Shown: positions 24,845 through 37,191, counted from the stretch's first letter. The stretch is DNA of 64,000 nucleotides from Lingula anatina (GCF_001039355.2 NW_019774347.1:254108-318107); one strand, 5' to 3'. The notes: a model not told the origin generated them from the sequence alone. Numbers and translations: made by a program.

Positions 24845-25563
24845 CAACCACGTTTATCATTGTGTTTGTTGTGATCATTTTTATGAATGAAAAAATTAAT
24901 TGCCTTCTTTCTATGGATCTTTTGTCTGTTTAACCGTAAATTGATCATTAATAGAATATATTTTAAAGACAAATATTGTGAGCAACTTTAATGAGCTTCA
25001 CTTACATTGCATAGATTAACGTGTTATAATATTAACGTTAATGTTACCCCTCTAACGTCAACTTCTTGGCTCTATTCTGTTGATTATCATTTACAACTGC
25101 CTTGATTTATTTTATCGGTAAGGTCTGTATCAATACAGAATTAATGGTTATATCTTTATTGAAATCATAAAAAAACATAATGTTTCCAAATGAACGTCAC
25201 TCACCCCTGAGGCTTACCCCCACCCCTTACAATAATATTTAATTTTCCGAGGTCACCGAAATGCTACAGTAGTTATGTGCATTTTCTTGGCGCACAGTTT
25301 TGAAAACATTTTATACCCATTTACTCAAGCTGCGGATTTGAGATTATCAAGACAAAACCAATAACGTTAAATTTCCCAGTCTTCCCCTTGAGACAAAATA
25401 CTGGATGCTTATGTTAAAATATAGATTTTTCATTATATTATGTTGGATTAAAATGGTCAATTTATGATCTTTTTTATTACATGGTGCATATTTCGATCCC
25501 AATCACAAACCAGCTTATCTTGTGTGAAGTATGTTGAAGTGGAGGTACGTTTTTCCTGTATCG

Positions 25564-25636
25564 CACGTGTGGTTCGAGGTCGAGGTTCGCTGAAGTTTCT
25601 CAGTTTATATATTTTTCTAGGGTCTAGTTTCTTCCG
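25564..25636 (+). promoter_or_regulatory. Probable promoter and 5' untranslated exon of the RRM/ZnF/SAM gene
   Basis: An E-box CACGTG (25564-25569) precedes a clean donor CTTCCG|gtgagt at 25636. It would splice to the acceptor at 26395 in front of the start codon. The transcription start is not determined. Confidence 0.4.
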
Positions 25637-25753
25637 GTGAGTGGGTATAGAGTTATTGAGGCAATGCTCTTTTAATTATATTCTTTAAATTTATTTTAAA
25701 GAAAATGCATTTTCACGAAGGTAACGTACATACTAGTACCAGCTCGAGTTTAA

Positions 25754-26068
25754 AGGGATAACTGTTCATATGAGATTCATACTTCACAATAAAACATTGT
25801 AAACAACTCGTGAGTCATAGAAATACTATAAATTCCATTTTACCACCAAAACAGAGATTATCACATTTATTTTGGAATCTTTGCTTGGACCTTCATTAGA
25901 TGGCTATACCGCCGTAGTAATCTCCAGATGTTGTTATAGAAAAACTAAGCTTTTTAGAAAAAAAACATGGACTAACTTTGGATGACAGAATGGATTCATT
26001 TACCATAAAGTGTGGGACGTTTAACCCTGGATAATCCATTTTTTCCAAAATGAACAGTTGTTATCTTT
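25754..26068. mobile_element. TTAA-flanked MITE (family A), copy 1
   Basis: About 315 bases with termini AGGGATAACTGTTCATATG and, inverted, AAAATGAACAGTTGTTATC. TTAA lies at both ends (25750-25753, 26069-26072). TTAA targets point to a piggyBac-type element, tentatively. Relatives with the same inner sequence ('ttcacaataaa', 'accaccaaaac', 'actaactttg') occur at 38000, 52483 and 62954. It lies in the first intron of the RRM gene. Confidence 0.75.
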
Positions 26069-26425
26069 TTAACATTGTATTTGTCACAGTTCATTTGGTT
26101 TTACAACTTTACAAAACCTCACCATAACATACTAAGGTTGTGAAGTAATAGTCATGTACTTGTGCATCTATACAGTATACGGTTTACATTAGCAGTACAG
26201 TTTAAGTGCCATTGTCTCTTTCTTTTATTATTATTATTTGTTTGCATTCTGTCTGTTGATCCTCTCCATATAAATTTTGAACTCATCTTATGAAGCTTAG
26301 TTACACAACTTTTTTTAAATCAGAATACAGAATTTGAACGGCCCTAGTGAAACTGTGACATAACTTTTTCATATTTGAAAATGTTCTTATTTCAGTCCTT
26401 TTCTGTTGACCTTCTTTTGACCATC

Positions 26426-29400
26426 ATGGAAGATCGCTATCGTAATTTTGTAGCTTTTAATGGCTACTTTCAAGTTTGTTTTCAATGCAGTGAAGATGAG
26501 AAAAACAAGAAAAATGAGGTGAGTCAAGACAAATTTCTTTTTCTATAATTTCTGTGTACAGTGTACCAGTAAGATGAATATAAATTAATATTTGTATCAT
26601 TTTATTTGTACTAGAAGTTGCAGTCCAAATAAGCAGCCTCTAGCATTCCTCTTAAAATTTTTATGATCACTTGTTTCACTGTAATGTGCCCACTATTTTC
26701 TTGCAATTTTAAGATGAATCAGTGACTGTGCATTTGTTAATTTTGTAGATCGAGAACCAATTTTCCACTGTTGGCAAGGTGATGGGTGTATCCTTCTCAA
26801 ACAAGTAAGAGTTTGGTTTTAATTAAGAATTGTATAATATATAATAATATGGTTTCATTTATGGTTACTTGACTGTTTGGTTCAGTTTGAAATGTGAATT
26901 TTTCTGTAGTATTATTTATTTTCATATGGTAAATTCACAATTCATTATTCAGAACTTTGAGGATTCGTCAGAGTGAAAGGTGAAGGAAAATAAACACAAC
27001 TTTCCAAGAATTTGACCAACTGTGTGTAGATTTTAACACTTGCAGTAAACAAATCCCTTAATCGAACTGAATATTTTCCAGATATTGCTTTGTAAAATTC
27101 CAAACAAAAGCTGAAGCCCTAAAAGCCTTGGATGAGTTGTCTTGTACTTATCGTCTAGAGATTCCATTAGGGAACTTGGAGGGGACAGCCAAAAATGCAG
27201 CTGGCCAGAAGCCTAGGAATGGTGGCCTACAAACTTATACACATCAGGGTAAGGTTTTTATATGATTGGTTATTTAGAAAAAGTACTTGTGTCTTAGGCT
27301 TTTGACATTTGCCTTTTTTTTCACTTTTTTTTCGTAACATTATGATAATTAAACAGAAGGTCTGTGTTTTGTTTGCAGGTATATTTCTATTGTTAATGAC
27401 AAAATAACCAATGGGTCTCAGATTACCCCTTTGTTTTAAGGTGTCATTATATATTATAAATCATAATAAACAAAATGAACCTTCATTTATGGCTACATAT
27501 GTAAAAAAGATAATGTGTGCTTTTCTGTGTTTCCATTCAGGTTGTGATGTGGCTTAACTGAGTACACACTATCTCCCCAAACTGAATTTGGTACTATACA
27601 TTTTGTTTTCAATCATGGTGAGCCAACAAAGGGGTTGGATTAGCTTCTTGTCATTTGATTGTGTTGTCCCATTGGCTGCCTGAGATAGTATGATACTAAG
27701 TTAGACCCCATTCCTAGTCTATGTAGTTCGACCCAACTCTACGGGGACTCCTGGTAAGTGCGATCAGCTTTACAGAATGACACGCTTTCTCTCGTCCAGC
27801 ATACTTGTATAAACAGCAGCTTTTTTGTTTGCTGCTTAACACCAAGAGGAGGCCTGTCATTCCGTTAAGCTGATTGCAGTCAGCAAGAGTCCCTTCAGAT
27901 TTGGGCCGATCCTCGTAGACCGATGTTGTGGGGTCTTCATTGGGGCTTTACACTGGTCACAACTTGCTCTTTTGAGGTTTAAACTACTGAACATAAGCAG
28001 TTCTTTAAGGTCTAAACTCCTTAAATTTGAAGTTTAATTTCTCTGTTTGTTTTTTACCTTAGGGGGAGGAGGAGATGCATCGCAAGACTGGGTTTGCAGG
28101 TATGATGGCCTTTTCAGGACCAATTTTTAAACAGTACAGTTAGAGTTCTAAAACCCACATTTGCTATTTAGGATAAACTGACCTGTCTACCAATAACGCA
28201 AATATAAATTTGCAGTTTCAATGACCTTAATGGCTTGCATGTTGGAGGTTTTCAAAAAATTGAAGTCAGTAATACACATACAACTTTACAAAAGATTGCT
28301 GATATTATAATGATATTATCAGATTAAAACAGTGCATGAAGTTCCAAATGAAACAAAATTATTGTATATTGAACCTTGAGACCATTTGGGTGACTATTTT
28401 TTGGTGATGAATAGAGAAGGTAATGATGACATGTTCACACTTTCATATTTTAGCAATTGTGGAAACTTAAACTTTGAATTCCGAGTCAGATGCAACATGT
28501 GTCAGTGTGATAGGCAACTCAACAACAGACTTTACTCAGGTATCGTGGGTTATATTAATATAAACAGATAAATGTCATAGTTTTAATGTTTTCTACATGG
28601 GTTGAACATTCAGCTAAATTATGATGCAAATTGATTAGAAAATGCAGAGCTTATGAAATTGTTTAAAAAATGCAGAGCTTATGTATAAAAAATGATGATA
28701 AAGATCAAAGTATGGCTCAGGCTCCCTCCATGTAGGTGGTGATTTGTGCATACATACTGTATACTTATAATCAGTGTTTGCCTCCTAGGAAAATAAGTTG
28801 CTGGACCGAAAGCTCAGCCATCTTGAAAATTAGCTGGCTAGAATGCCTGCCGGGTGGGAAAACTTCTCTGCCCATTCTGAAAGTTGTCTGCCCCAGGCAG
28901 ACGGTCCAGCCTTAATTTCTAACACTGCTTATAATTAATACATACCACATACTTTTAAATGTTGCATTTACCAACAGGTGGCTATATTAAAAATACCATT
29001 TCTTATTTATGTTTTTTAAATAAAAACTTTGTTTTCTATTCAGATGTACCCAAGAGCATTTCCTCGCCTTTCACAGGGGTACAAATATATGTTGGAGGGC
29101 TCCCTTTTAATGTCACTGAGGTACAGTTGTTGACATCTTTTATTACTTGTTTGTCTGTCAGCTTGTGTTCATTCTACCTAAATATGAACATGTAATGAAA
29201 ATCTTTATTTCCTGGAAATGGCTTATTTGCTTAAGGGGATGATAATCCTGCTAGAGAGAAAAATTGAGATATTTTATATGTTTTCATTTAATTCCAGGAT
29301 GAGGTGCTCGAAACCTTCCAGATGTTCTGTCCAGTCAATGTTCACAAGCCTAAAGCTCAGAAGGTCCAAACGTATGTCACATCACATTGATATGTTTATA

Positions 29401-30417
29401 TTTAGGGTTTTCCATAGTTAAAGCATATAAGATGCCAAATTTTAAAGATAAGAAACACTTTCAGGGTTTTTTGCATGCCCCAAACATATTATGCAAATAA
29501 TGTATCCATGTCTTATCTTGACATATAGCACGCTATGAAACGTCTTAATACTAAAATTGAAATTGTCACATGCATATCAGACACTTTACTATGAACTATT
29601 AAACTTGACTTTAAAATCCCTCCCTTTCAGTAACAGCCAGTATTTTTTCGTCGAATTTGCATCTGCCGATATGGCAGCACGTGCTTGCATCGCGTTTGAC
29701 GGCTATAAGGTACGAGGTAAAAGTATCCATGTCAGTTTCGCATCCCACACCAATCCTGATGTGATGGAGCAAGCTTTGAAAGACTTAGTGGAAGGGGTCA
29801 GAGCCAAGTATAAATGGGCTGACAAGAAGAAGGATAAAGGTAATGGGTTTGTGCCATTCTGAGCAATGCCACAGATTTTTGACTAACAGTCTGTTAAAGA
29901 AATCACAAAGATTGGAATACTAATATTTGTTTTACATTTTGACACGTTATCGTGCTGTGAGTTTTTACATGCTTATTATTTTTTTTCTTAATTAGTTTTT
30001 TTTCTGTGTTCTCCGTCTTCTTCACTTGATGCCTTTCTGTGAGAAAAAGGTGGTTGTGAAAATTGCTTTTTGAAAGCAGTTGTACATGTTTTAATTCAAG
30101 TCTCTTTTGTTCCAGATGGGCAAATGACCAATAAAAATACCCCATCTGTGACAGATCCACTGCAAGGCCCAACCTATCAGAATGGAGATTCTGCCACACC
30201 AAGTTTGTTCAGCATGACAGTCGATCACGTTTCGTCTTTGTTACGAGACCTTTCCCTCATACAGCACGTCCCAGTGTTCCGTAGCTATGGCGTAGACGGA
30301 GAGATGCTCAACTCCATGACGGAGCCTGGCTTAGACATGTTGGGCATGATCAACCCACTGGAGAAGGCCAAGTTGTTGGGGAGGGTGGAGAAGATGAAAA
30401 GGTTGGTGTTGAAGTAG
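26426..30417 (+). CDS. RNA-binding protein with RRM, RanBP2 zinc finger, RRM and SAM domains
   Basis: Coding exons: 26426-26518, 26749-26804, 27082-27248, 28063-28099, 28454-28539, 29044-29120, 29298-29371, 29631-29839, 30116-30417. All junctions are GT-AG, phases agree throughout, and the sum is 366 residues. RRM1 (about 7-100) has RNP2-like FVAFNG and RNP1 YCFVKF. A RanBP2-type finger (about 115-135) fits W-x-C-x2-C-x3-N-x6-C-x2-C exactly (WVCSNC...CNMC) and is split by an intron. RRM2 (about 160-250) has RNP2 IYVGGL and RNP1 YFFVEF. A SAM domain (about 293-364) ends the protein. RRMs and RanBP2 fingers bind single-stranded RNA; SAM domains self-associate or bind partners or RNA, so a role in mRNA regulation is likely but inferred. 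The start is the first ATG after a good acceptor at 26395. I know no vertebrate protein with this exact order, hence no symbol. An alternative 3' splice is listed separately. Confidence 0.9.
27714..27947. mobile_element. Harbinger-like MITE in intron 3 of the RRM gene
   Basis: Flanked by TTA (27711-27713, 27948-27950). The termini GACCCCATTCC and (inverted) AGCCCCAATGAAGACC are followed by a subterminal inverted repeat (GTCTATGTAGTTCGACCCAA against GGTCTACGAGGATCGGCCCA). It is similar in layout to the element at 53039-53294, which shares the 'ctctgcggggact'-type inner motif. Confidence 0.7.
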
Positions 30418-30723
30418 TGGTGTGAAGTCTGAGGAAGCCATGGCTCTTTTCTCATTGAGTGGTATACTTAACTGATGCAGTCTGTACCAGTTCGCTTTTT
30501 AAAAAGGAAAGCTTGATATCCTGGCTGTTGTGTCAGAGAGTCGCCTTAGTGGAGCCCCAGTGCCCAACCTTGGCAATTAAGAAGCAAAGTTGTGAAAGGG
30601 AACAGAAAACCATTGTTGCAAAGTAACATGTTATGACCTCTGGAAGGGAATTGCTACAGAAATTGATATATCACTATAAGTATACTGCTGGGTGTAAAAA
30701 AAGGCCAAAGCGTAATAATTCAG

Positions 30724-30751
30724 CCCCCCCCCCCCCCCCCCCCCCCCCCCC
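30724..30751. repeat. Poly-C tract
   Basis: Uninterrupted run of about 28 C, 300 bases 3' of the RRM gene stop codon, probably in its 3' untranslated region. Confidence 0.9.
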
Positions 30752-31156
30752 ATTTCACCTCAGAGAGTCGCTGGATATATTGAACTTCACTAAAAAAACA
30801 TGGTTTTCTCTTAGTCTACAAGCTGATTTTATCTAGACTAAATTTCGATTTCTTTTTTCCCTGGGAAAAACTATGAATGTGAGAGAAAGTCTAATTATGA
30901 TAACAATTAAAACAAAGTCAGATCATTATTGCAATATGTTTCTATTTAGTTTAAAATATTCCAACATTTTTACTAAATAGGTTTAAGTGATAATTGATTT
31001 TAATAATGTGTCATTTTTTAAGAGAAACTAAAATAGCTAATTAATGATATTGTCATTTTCTGTGCATAAGTTGTATTTTATGTCTAAAAAATTTGCTGAT
31101 TGATCAATAATCTATGGAATCATTTTTTTTTTTCATTTTTACAATGTTTTTTCCAG

Positions 31157-31203
31157 GTACTCAAAGTGACACTCCCAATATTGAGAAGAAAACAGCTGAA
31201 TAG
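31157..31203 (+). CDS. Possible alternative terminal exon of the RRM/ZnF/SAM gene
   Basis: A strong acceptor (ttttttccag) at 31156 follows the gene. A weak donor inside the last exon (ATGAAAAG|gttggt) would join to it and change the end from KRLVLK to KRYSK and a stop at 31167-31169. In another phase the segment is open as TQSDTPNIEKKTAE to a stop at 31203. The acceptor is kept in the second haplotype (about 42040-42050). The usage is unproven. Confidence 0.3.
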
Positions 31204-31342
31204 ACTTGCACTTTTTCCATCTATGATCACGTTATTGATTTGTTATTCAAAGCAAAATGGTGCTTATTGTTGACATCTTGATGATAAGGAGTGGGTGGGA
31301 GGAAAAGACATTGGTCATTAACTTTTTACATCAGCAAAACAG

Positions 31343-31586
31343 GCCAACCCATCTACCAGACTTGGCAATGATGGATCCAAAATTCACCAGTAGATTGGAT
31401 CACGATGCCCATTTTCAAGGTGTGTAACAGTACATGCTTTGAAGTATCAGATTTGGCACCCTCTTGCCTGGTACTCATGACACCTCGAAGCATGTATTGA
31501 TACACACCTTGAAAACCAGTGTAGCGTGTTCCGATCTACGATGTATTCTGCATCCTTCCGTGCCACGTCTGGTAGTTGGGTAGACC
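31343..31586. mobile_element. Fold-back element 3' of the RRM gene
   Basis: AACCCATCTACCAGAC at the left pairs with GTCTGGTAGTTGGGT at the right. The inner arms (TTTTCAAGGTGTGTA... and its mirror near 31500) also pair, giving a long imperfect hairpin of about 240 bases. The second haplotype carries the same element at about 42237-42472 with compensatory-looking differences. Flanking target duplications are not clear. Confidence 0.6.
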
Positions 31587-34319
31587 TGCAAGAGTAACAG
31601 AGAGCCTCAAGGCTATGCTGTGGTATTATGCATTAGGTTGAAGACTGAATACCTTACCTCCTGTGAATATGCAGTGACTAATACTGGTGTGGCTACTCCT
31701 ACAGATGCAATGCTATCAGCAGAATGTGAAATAGATATAAAGATGCTCTAAGGCCAGTTAACTTCAATTACTTAATTCAGACTTTCAGTGCTGTTCCTGT
31801 GCTGTAACTCATTATTGATAGTTCTTTTGTTTTTATTATTCTTTTTATTTCCTAAGAACAGCATTTGACTTCTGTTTTTTTCTTCTTCTTAATTTTTTGC
31901 GTGTAGTATTTCATGCTTTTTCTCAGAATTTCATCGATGATTTGAATTTCATACAGTAAGGCAAGTGTCTTAATTTGTAAAAGAAATTTAAATTGTGTAA
32001 AAGAGTATAGTTCTATTTCTTTACGGCAATTTTTTAGGAAAAAAGTGATATCCCTTTAAAACACAGTCAAGTTAAACTAGTTTTCCCATGCCCATTAGAA
32101 ACACTCAAGTTTCGCACAAGTCATTAAAATTGAAAGTAGTTCTGTAAAGAAGTATATTTTATCACTTGCTATGTCGTAAAAAGGTGGCTGTGTCACATTG
32201 TTTTCTTGTAATTTAACTCGAAGGTTATAGTGGACCACCCTTCTTTATTTTCTGTAAAACTATGAGATTGTTATTTTTTAGGTACTTGTTTCAGTTGTTA
32301 CACGCGATGTTCAGATAACGTAGTGCCTTCTTTAAATACTGCGAAGAGTTTTTACCAAAAATAATTCAGTTGCAATAATGTCTTTAACTAGTTTCATATC
32401 GTTCAGTGGCATTGTTTTATTGGTATTTACACACCTTTTAAGGTATTTAAATTTTTTCCAACGATACAAATTGCATCTTCAAAATAGAGAAGTTTGAGTT
32501 GGATAACTTACGGGTTTTTTAAATAATTGGTTGAATTAGACATATGGAGCATAAGTCGTTTCTCATTTGGTTTTCATATTGAAGAGTCTATATGAAATTC
32601 GTCAGCACATTTTGTATAATGCGTAAGTCACAATTTGGTGCTAAGTTTTTTATTTTTCAAAGTTACAAAGGATGTTTAAATATTTGCAGCCTGGGAGGTT
32701 TCAAAAGCATAATCCATAGATTTTTGTATTGACGACTCTGTTTGAGTAATACATTTACAAAATTAGTTTCATTAGCAACTTGTTGTTTAATATTTCAAGG
32801 GCAAAAATGTTGAGGTTCGCTCTGTAATTTCATTGAACTTTGTTGGTCATTGGAAATGTGGTTGTCTTCTAAGGGGAATTGATATGAACAAAGATTTTCT
32901 CTTATTTTTCTTCACTTGCTTTTCAGCTTATACAATCAATGCTGCATTATGTATTAACATGAATAATACTGGCTGAGTTTAATGTTTAATGTTACAGAGC
33001 TTATCTCCCTTTTTTGTAGACTGATTTCTTTTACATGCAGTATCTTCTTTAACCAAAGTTAGTTAATATGATCAGTTTCAGTTTGGCTCACAAATATTCT
33101 ACCTACAAATTTTTAACAGGACATGTTTAGTTGCACTTTGCATCACCTTTGTCCAAAAAGATAACTCTGATAACAGGCTTGCTTTCCAAAGATTTTGCCC
33201 CGAATGCCCTTAGAGAGTCTACTCACTCTGTAGTGGAGGTTAGCCATTTCTGTTAGGCTGACAGTGACGGCAAACATAGTCTGTGTACAGGAAACCCAGG
33301 TCAGGGCAGTCACTGTAATATCAGACAGTGCAGCTATTTGATCAGTTAAATAAGTTTTCATGTATAATCATATTTGTTTAGATCTGCTAAATGTGTAATG
33401 TACATTTGTCTTCTCTGTTATTCTTATTGTTTGTTTTTTTTTTCTTCTTTTTTTGAAACTTGGCAGGTAGATTGTATTTTTGCCTTTACGTACCATACAA
33501 TTAGACATGTAGTTAGTCTGTAGAGGTATAGAAAAGTTATTTTGCAACACATACTAGTACTAGGTCTCATCTGTTCTACGTTGTATTTCTCCAGTTTATC
33601 GTTAAATTCGTTAAACTTGTTGTTCAATTACTCTTCAGCATTCTTGCTTGTGCATTGTTGTAGTTCTGAACCAAAGGAAAAACGAAATATAATTTTCCTA
33701 TTAAAATTGATGTTTTTAATTTATTCTGATTATCTCGAGTAACCTTGAGCCTCTAGATGAACAAATGACGTGCATATTGAATCACTTAATTTTGTGGCAT
33801 GACCGATTTGGCAGAGCACAGTAACCAAAGGGAAAAACATTGTACCCCCCCCCCCCTTTAACTTGCTCCTTAAGCCTAAACCAGTTTGTTGCACCTCTTG
33901 TTGAGATCACTGCATGTACTACTTGCAATTTCTATCTCAGGCCTATAACCAGCAATTCCTTTAGGGAGGGGTGGGTGAGAAAAAAAAGGAACTTTCATCA
34001 TGAAACCTTCATGTACTTGGGACATATTTTTACCTCGAGTCCACATTTTTCTGGTTAAAATAGCAATTCATTTCACCTCCTCCGGCTATGGATGTGCCTG
34101 AGGAGAGCTTGCCACCAGAGCGCTAAATCCCCAAGTTGAATTTTAATCAATTCTTCTGTTCATCATAATGGCTCAGTTCTTATTTTAAGAAACGAGTTCA
34201 GTTATACTAAACCAATTATTTTGATACATATTTTAATCTATGGCTTGTAATAAAATTAGCCTATATTTGATTTTTGAGCAAGAACTAGGTGGGAGAACAG
34301 CTTGGTGCACCATGATTCT

Positions 34320-34464
34320 ACCCTAGGTTCTAGATTCTGGTATTGTCAGCTCGATCTTGATTTCATATATAACCCATATCAACAATACCAGTTCGTAAAA
34401 GCGACTCCATCACAAGGTATATATTTACAAGCTAGCTTTTACGTTTCTCTGACACTCAGGGTAC
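34320..34464. mobile_element. hAT-like MITE insertion present only in haplotype 1
   Basis: The 145-base insertion begins ACCCTAGGTTC and ends CAGGGTAC and is flanked by ATGATTC repeats (34312-34318, 34465-34471). The other haplotype has the single unoccupied site (ccatgattctagactattg, about 45449-45467), which confirms insertion. The roughly 8-base duplication suggests hAT. Confidence 0.75.
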
Positions 34465-35210
34465 ATGATTCCAGACTATTGCTCCAAATACTTGATATGA
34501 GGAAATGAAATACATTGAGCTTTTCAAGAATGTAGTTTTACTTAAATAAAATGCAATGTATGATGAGAAACATGATGATGGTGATGATAAATGATGAGAA
34601 AAATAATCTACTGAAAATGTGTCCTATTTATCGACAAAATGCCATCTCCTCAGAGTCACAGTAATGGAAGATATTTTCTAAATAACACTGATGACCCCTT
34701 ACATACAGGTAATGGTACATATATGTAATATAATGAGCAGTTCCACTTTCTGTCACCTGTTGCTCAATAGATGGAGCATGAGAAGATGGCACACTTCATT
34801 CAAAGAAAAATCTGCCACTGAAACACTGGTGCTTCTATTTGTCTTATTCAAAAGTCCTTGTACTGACTTCCATTTCTCAGTTCCACTTGTTATTCTAGAT
34901 CTTCAATAACAGCATATCACTTCAACCAAAACAATAAGACAAAGATGAAATCCATTGTCTTGTTTTCTCTGCAGTATTTGTGGAGGTTTAAACCATTTTT
35001 AACTATTATCTAATGTTCAATATCTTTACTGTAATGTTGGCAATTTAACAGTGGGGAATATGCCACTCATTTTCAGTTGCTTCGAATTCGTAATGTGCAT
35101 CTTACAGAGTTTTATCTCTTGCTCCCTCTCTTTATTAGAAAAATGTGGTCTTATTTTGAAAAAAAATTGCATTAAGCTGCACTGCTGAAAATGTCAGTCT
35201 CTGAATGAGT

Positions 35211-35774
35211 TCACATTACTTGCTTTGGTTGCTGTGTTGGTAAAAGTCCAAAACGTTTCTTGATGGTAATCCTCTGCCTGGAGTACTTATCATCGGGAGA
35301 AAACCTGGCGGGGTGAGCCGACTGTGTGGGTTTATCATAGGGGTCTATTTTCTGAAAATTAAAAGAATATTTTGTTGCATTGTGTACATCATTTAGGTCT
35401 ACTTAGGACTGTTTGAAATCTTAATTTAAATAATAAGCACTTTCATCCAGACCTGGTATAACTTATGGTACCATGTCTTACTAAAAAATAAACTGAATAC
35501 TGATAGTGATACAATTGTGAAATACTGGTATATAAATTGCTACAATAAAGAACTGGCACTGTAAGTAAAAGCAACCTGCACAATATCACACGACTCAAGA
35601 CTTAAAAATGGCGACATTAAATTTAATTTGGATCTGGCATTTTTAGCATCAAAGACACTGGGAAATCGTTTGATCTCAAAATGTCTTCATCATATTAAGA
35701 ATCCAAATTCGATGTCAAACCTTCAGAGTATACACTCTTTCCCCGTCCTCGTTTAAATAAAACATCATAAACAT
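35211..35774 (-). CDS. NOP10: NOP10, H/ACA ribonucleoprotein subunit 3 (haplotype 1)
   Basis: Two exons on the minus strand, 35721-35774 and 35211-35351, joined in phase 0, give 64 residues, the same length as human NOP10. The protein starts [18 protein letters not shown] and carries the near-invariant [15 protein letters not shown] followed by [12 protein letters not shown]10 is a small core protein of H/ACA snoRNPs, with dyskerin, NHP2 and GAR1; these particles direct pseudouridylation of rRNA and snRNA and in vertebrates also bind telomerase RNA. The donor (AAG|gtttga) is unusual. The acceptor (ttttcag) is good. Upstream on the same strand, GGCCATCTTTAGC near 35820-35836 is a YY1-like site typical of housekeeping promoters. 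A tRNA-Lys lies divergently about 270 bases away. Identification is firm; this copy keeps all the conserved residues I can check. Confidence 0.95.
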
Positions 35775-35819
35775 GTTGCGGCCTTTTCTACTACACCACT
35801 GCGACTACACGTGTTGCTG

Positions 35820-35836
35820 TAGCTAAAGATGGCCGA
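35820..35836 (-). promoter_or_regulatory. YY1-like site in NOP10 5' region
   Basis: AAGATGGCCGAC on the plus strand matches the YY1 core (AAGATGGCGGC type). It lies about 50 bases upstream of the NOP10 start codon and is kept in the second copy near 46989-47001. Confidence 0.4.
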
Positions 35837-36048
35837 CTCTTTGTACTCTCCAAACGCTATATGTTTTTGACCTATTTAATACTGAATAGGGGAAATGAAT
35901 TATTTGAAAAGTCGTTAATAATACGTTTTACATAATTATTATATACTTAAACTTATATCTGACGCTTAATTAGGTAATTTTAAGAATTTAATATTACATA
36001 TTGCACCTCAAATCCGAGTAAAAAGTATTCCCTTATACCTTCAACTGC

Positions 36049-36135
36049 GCCCGGATAGCTCAGTCGGTAGAGCATCAGACTTTTAAGCATGATCGAGTCA
36101 TCTGAGGGTCCAGGGTTCGAGTCCCTGTTCGGGCG
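36049..36135 (+). tRNA. tRNA-Lys(UUU) with a 14-base intron (haplotype 1)
   Basis: The 87-base gene folds as a cloverleaf: acceptor GCCCGGA/TTCGGGC with discriminator G, D arm TAGCTCAGTCGGTAGAGC (A box), anticodon stem CAGA/TCTG, and T arm GGTTCGAGTCC (B box). The anticodon is TTT at 36082-36084. Fourteen extra bases (about 36086-36099) sit one base 3' of the anticodon, the canonical position of tRNA introns. Removing them leaves a standard 73-base tRNA-Lys. A T run follows at 36140-36144 and can serve as RNA polymerase III terminator. Introns in animal tRNA genes are usual for Tyr, Leu, Ile and Arg isoacceptors, and less so for Lys. Confidence 0.93.
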
Positions 36136-37191
36136 TTAAGTTTTTCGTTTTCTCATTTTACCTTTTGTTTTGACATTGTATTATCTTTCCTGACAAAACA
36201 GTGTCATTACCTTAAGATGATCAATGGATTAAAACATCTTTATTGAGAATTTAATATTCGTACGCGATACACACTTATTGACCTAACCCCCTTTTTCCGA
36301 TCATTTCAAAATTAACAACATTTAATTCTTAATAATTGTTTCGCTTACCATTTATCAGGCTTAAAGAACAGTCGTAGTTTGATAGCAACATAATTGAAAT
36401 ATGAAATATCCATGGACTAACGCCTAACCTCTTAAACCTATTTTAATTACGTAGGCGTATGTGTGCAAACGATCTTCGTTAATTAGTAAGGGATTTAAGG
36501 GCCTTCAAGTCGTTTATCTCTCTAATGCAGCCTATACTGGCAGTGCATCAGGCAAATGTGTCTTGTTCCGATTATTGTCTTGTAAAAAAAAACAAACTCT
36601 TTACAGGCAATACTTTTCAGATTGGATATCGATATACTTAGGCTACACTTCACCTTCGCGAAGAAGGAAACTAGAATATTGTGAAAAACGTGTAGGATAG
36701 GATAGTTTGCATTTGACGAATCAAACGTTTTATTTGTACAAAATTTCGCTAACTGCATTTTAATACCAAGTGGACGAAGTCGAAGAAAGCGTTTTATTCA
36801 CCCAAGAGTTCGATAACTGTAGCGCCAAAACCCCATACGCACTTTCACGGCAGTAGGCTATGTAGGCCTACATAGACCTATATATGCAGACTTCAGTGTG
36901 GACGGCAGGCTGTGCCTTTGGCATTGGTGAATCGATCGACCGATTTATACAGCAACCATGCATAAGAGGGCTTGAATGTAAACAAACGCTCACAATAGAA
37001 GTCACATTGTTCCATCCGCCATATTGCGGATTTTGCAATCTGGTCTAGATGACAGAGCCAACTTTATGGAGTGTGTTGTGCCGCAGTAATACACTGTTAT
37101 CTGTGTCAATTTCGAGTTCTTTTTTCTTCCTCAGTCGATGAAATGACGCTGGTAGCGAATAAAGATACGTGGCTCATATAACCGCATACAG

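Noticed and set aside
24513-24890. 125-codon plus-strand open frame
   Set aside because: It overlaps the promoter-like block and the opposite-strand first exon. The translation is Cys/His-rich without a recognisable pattern, and no splice or promoter signal supports it.
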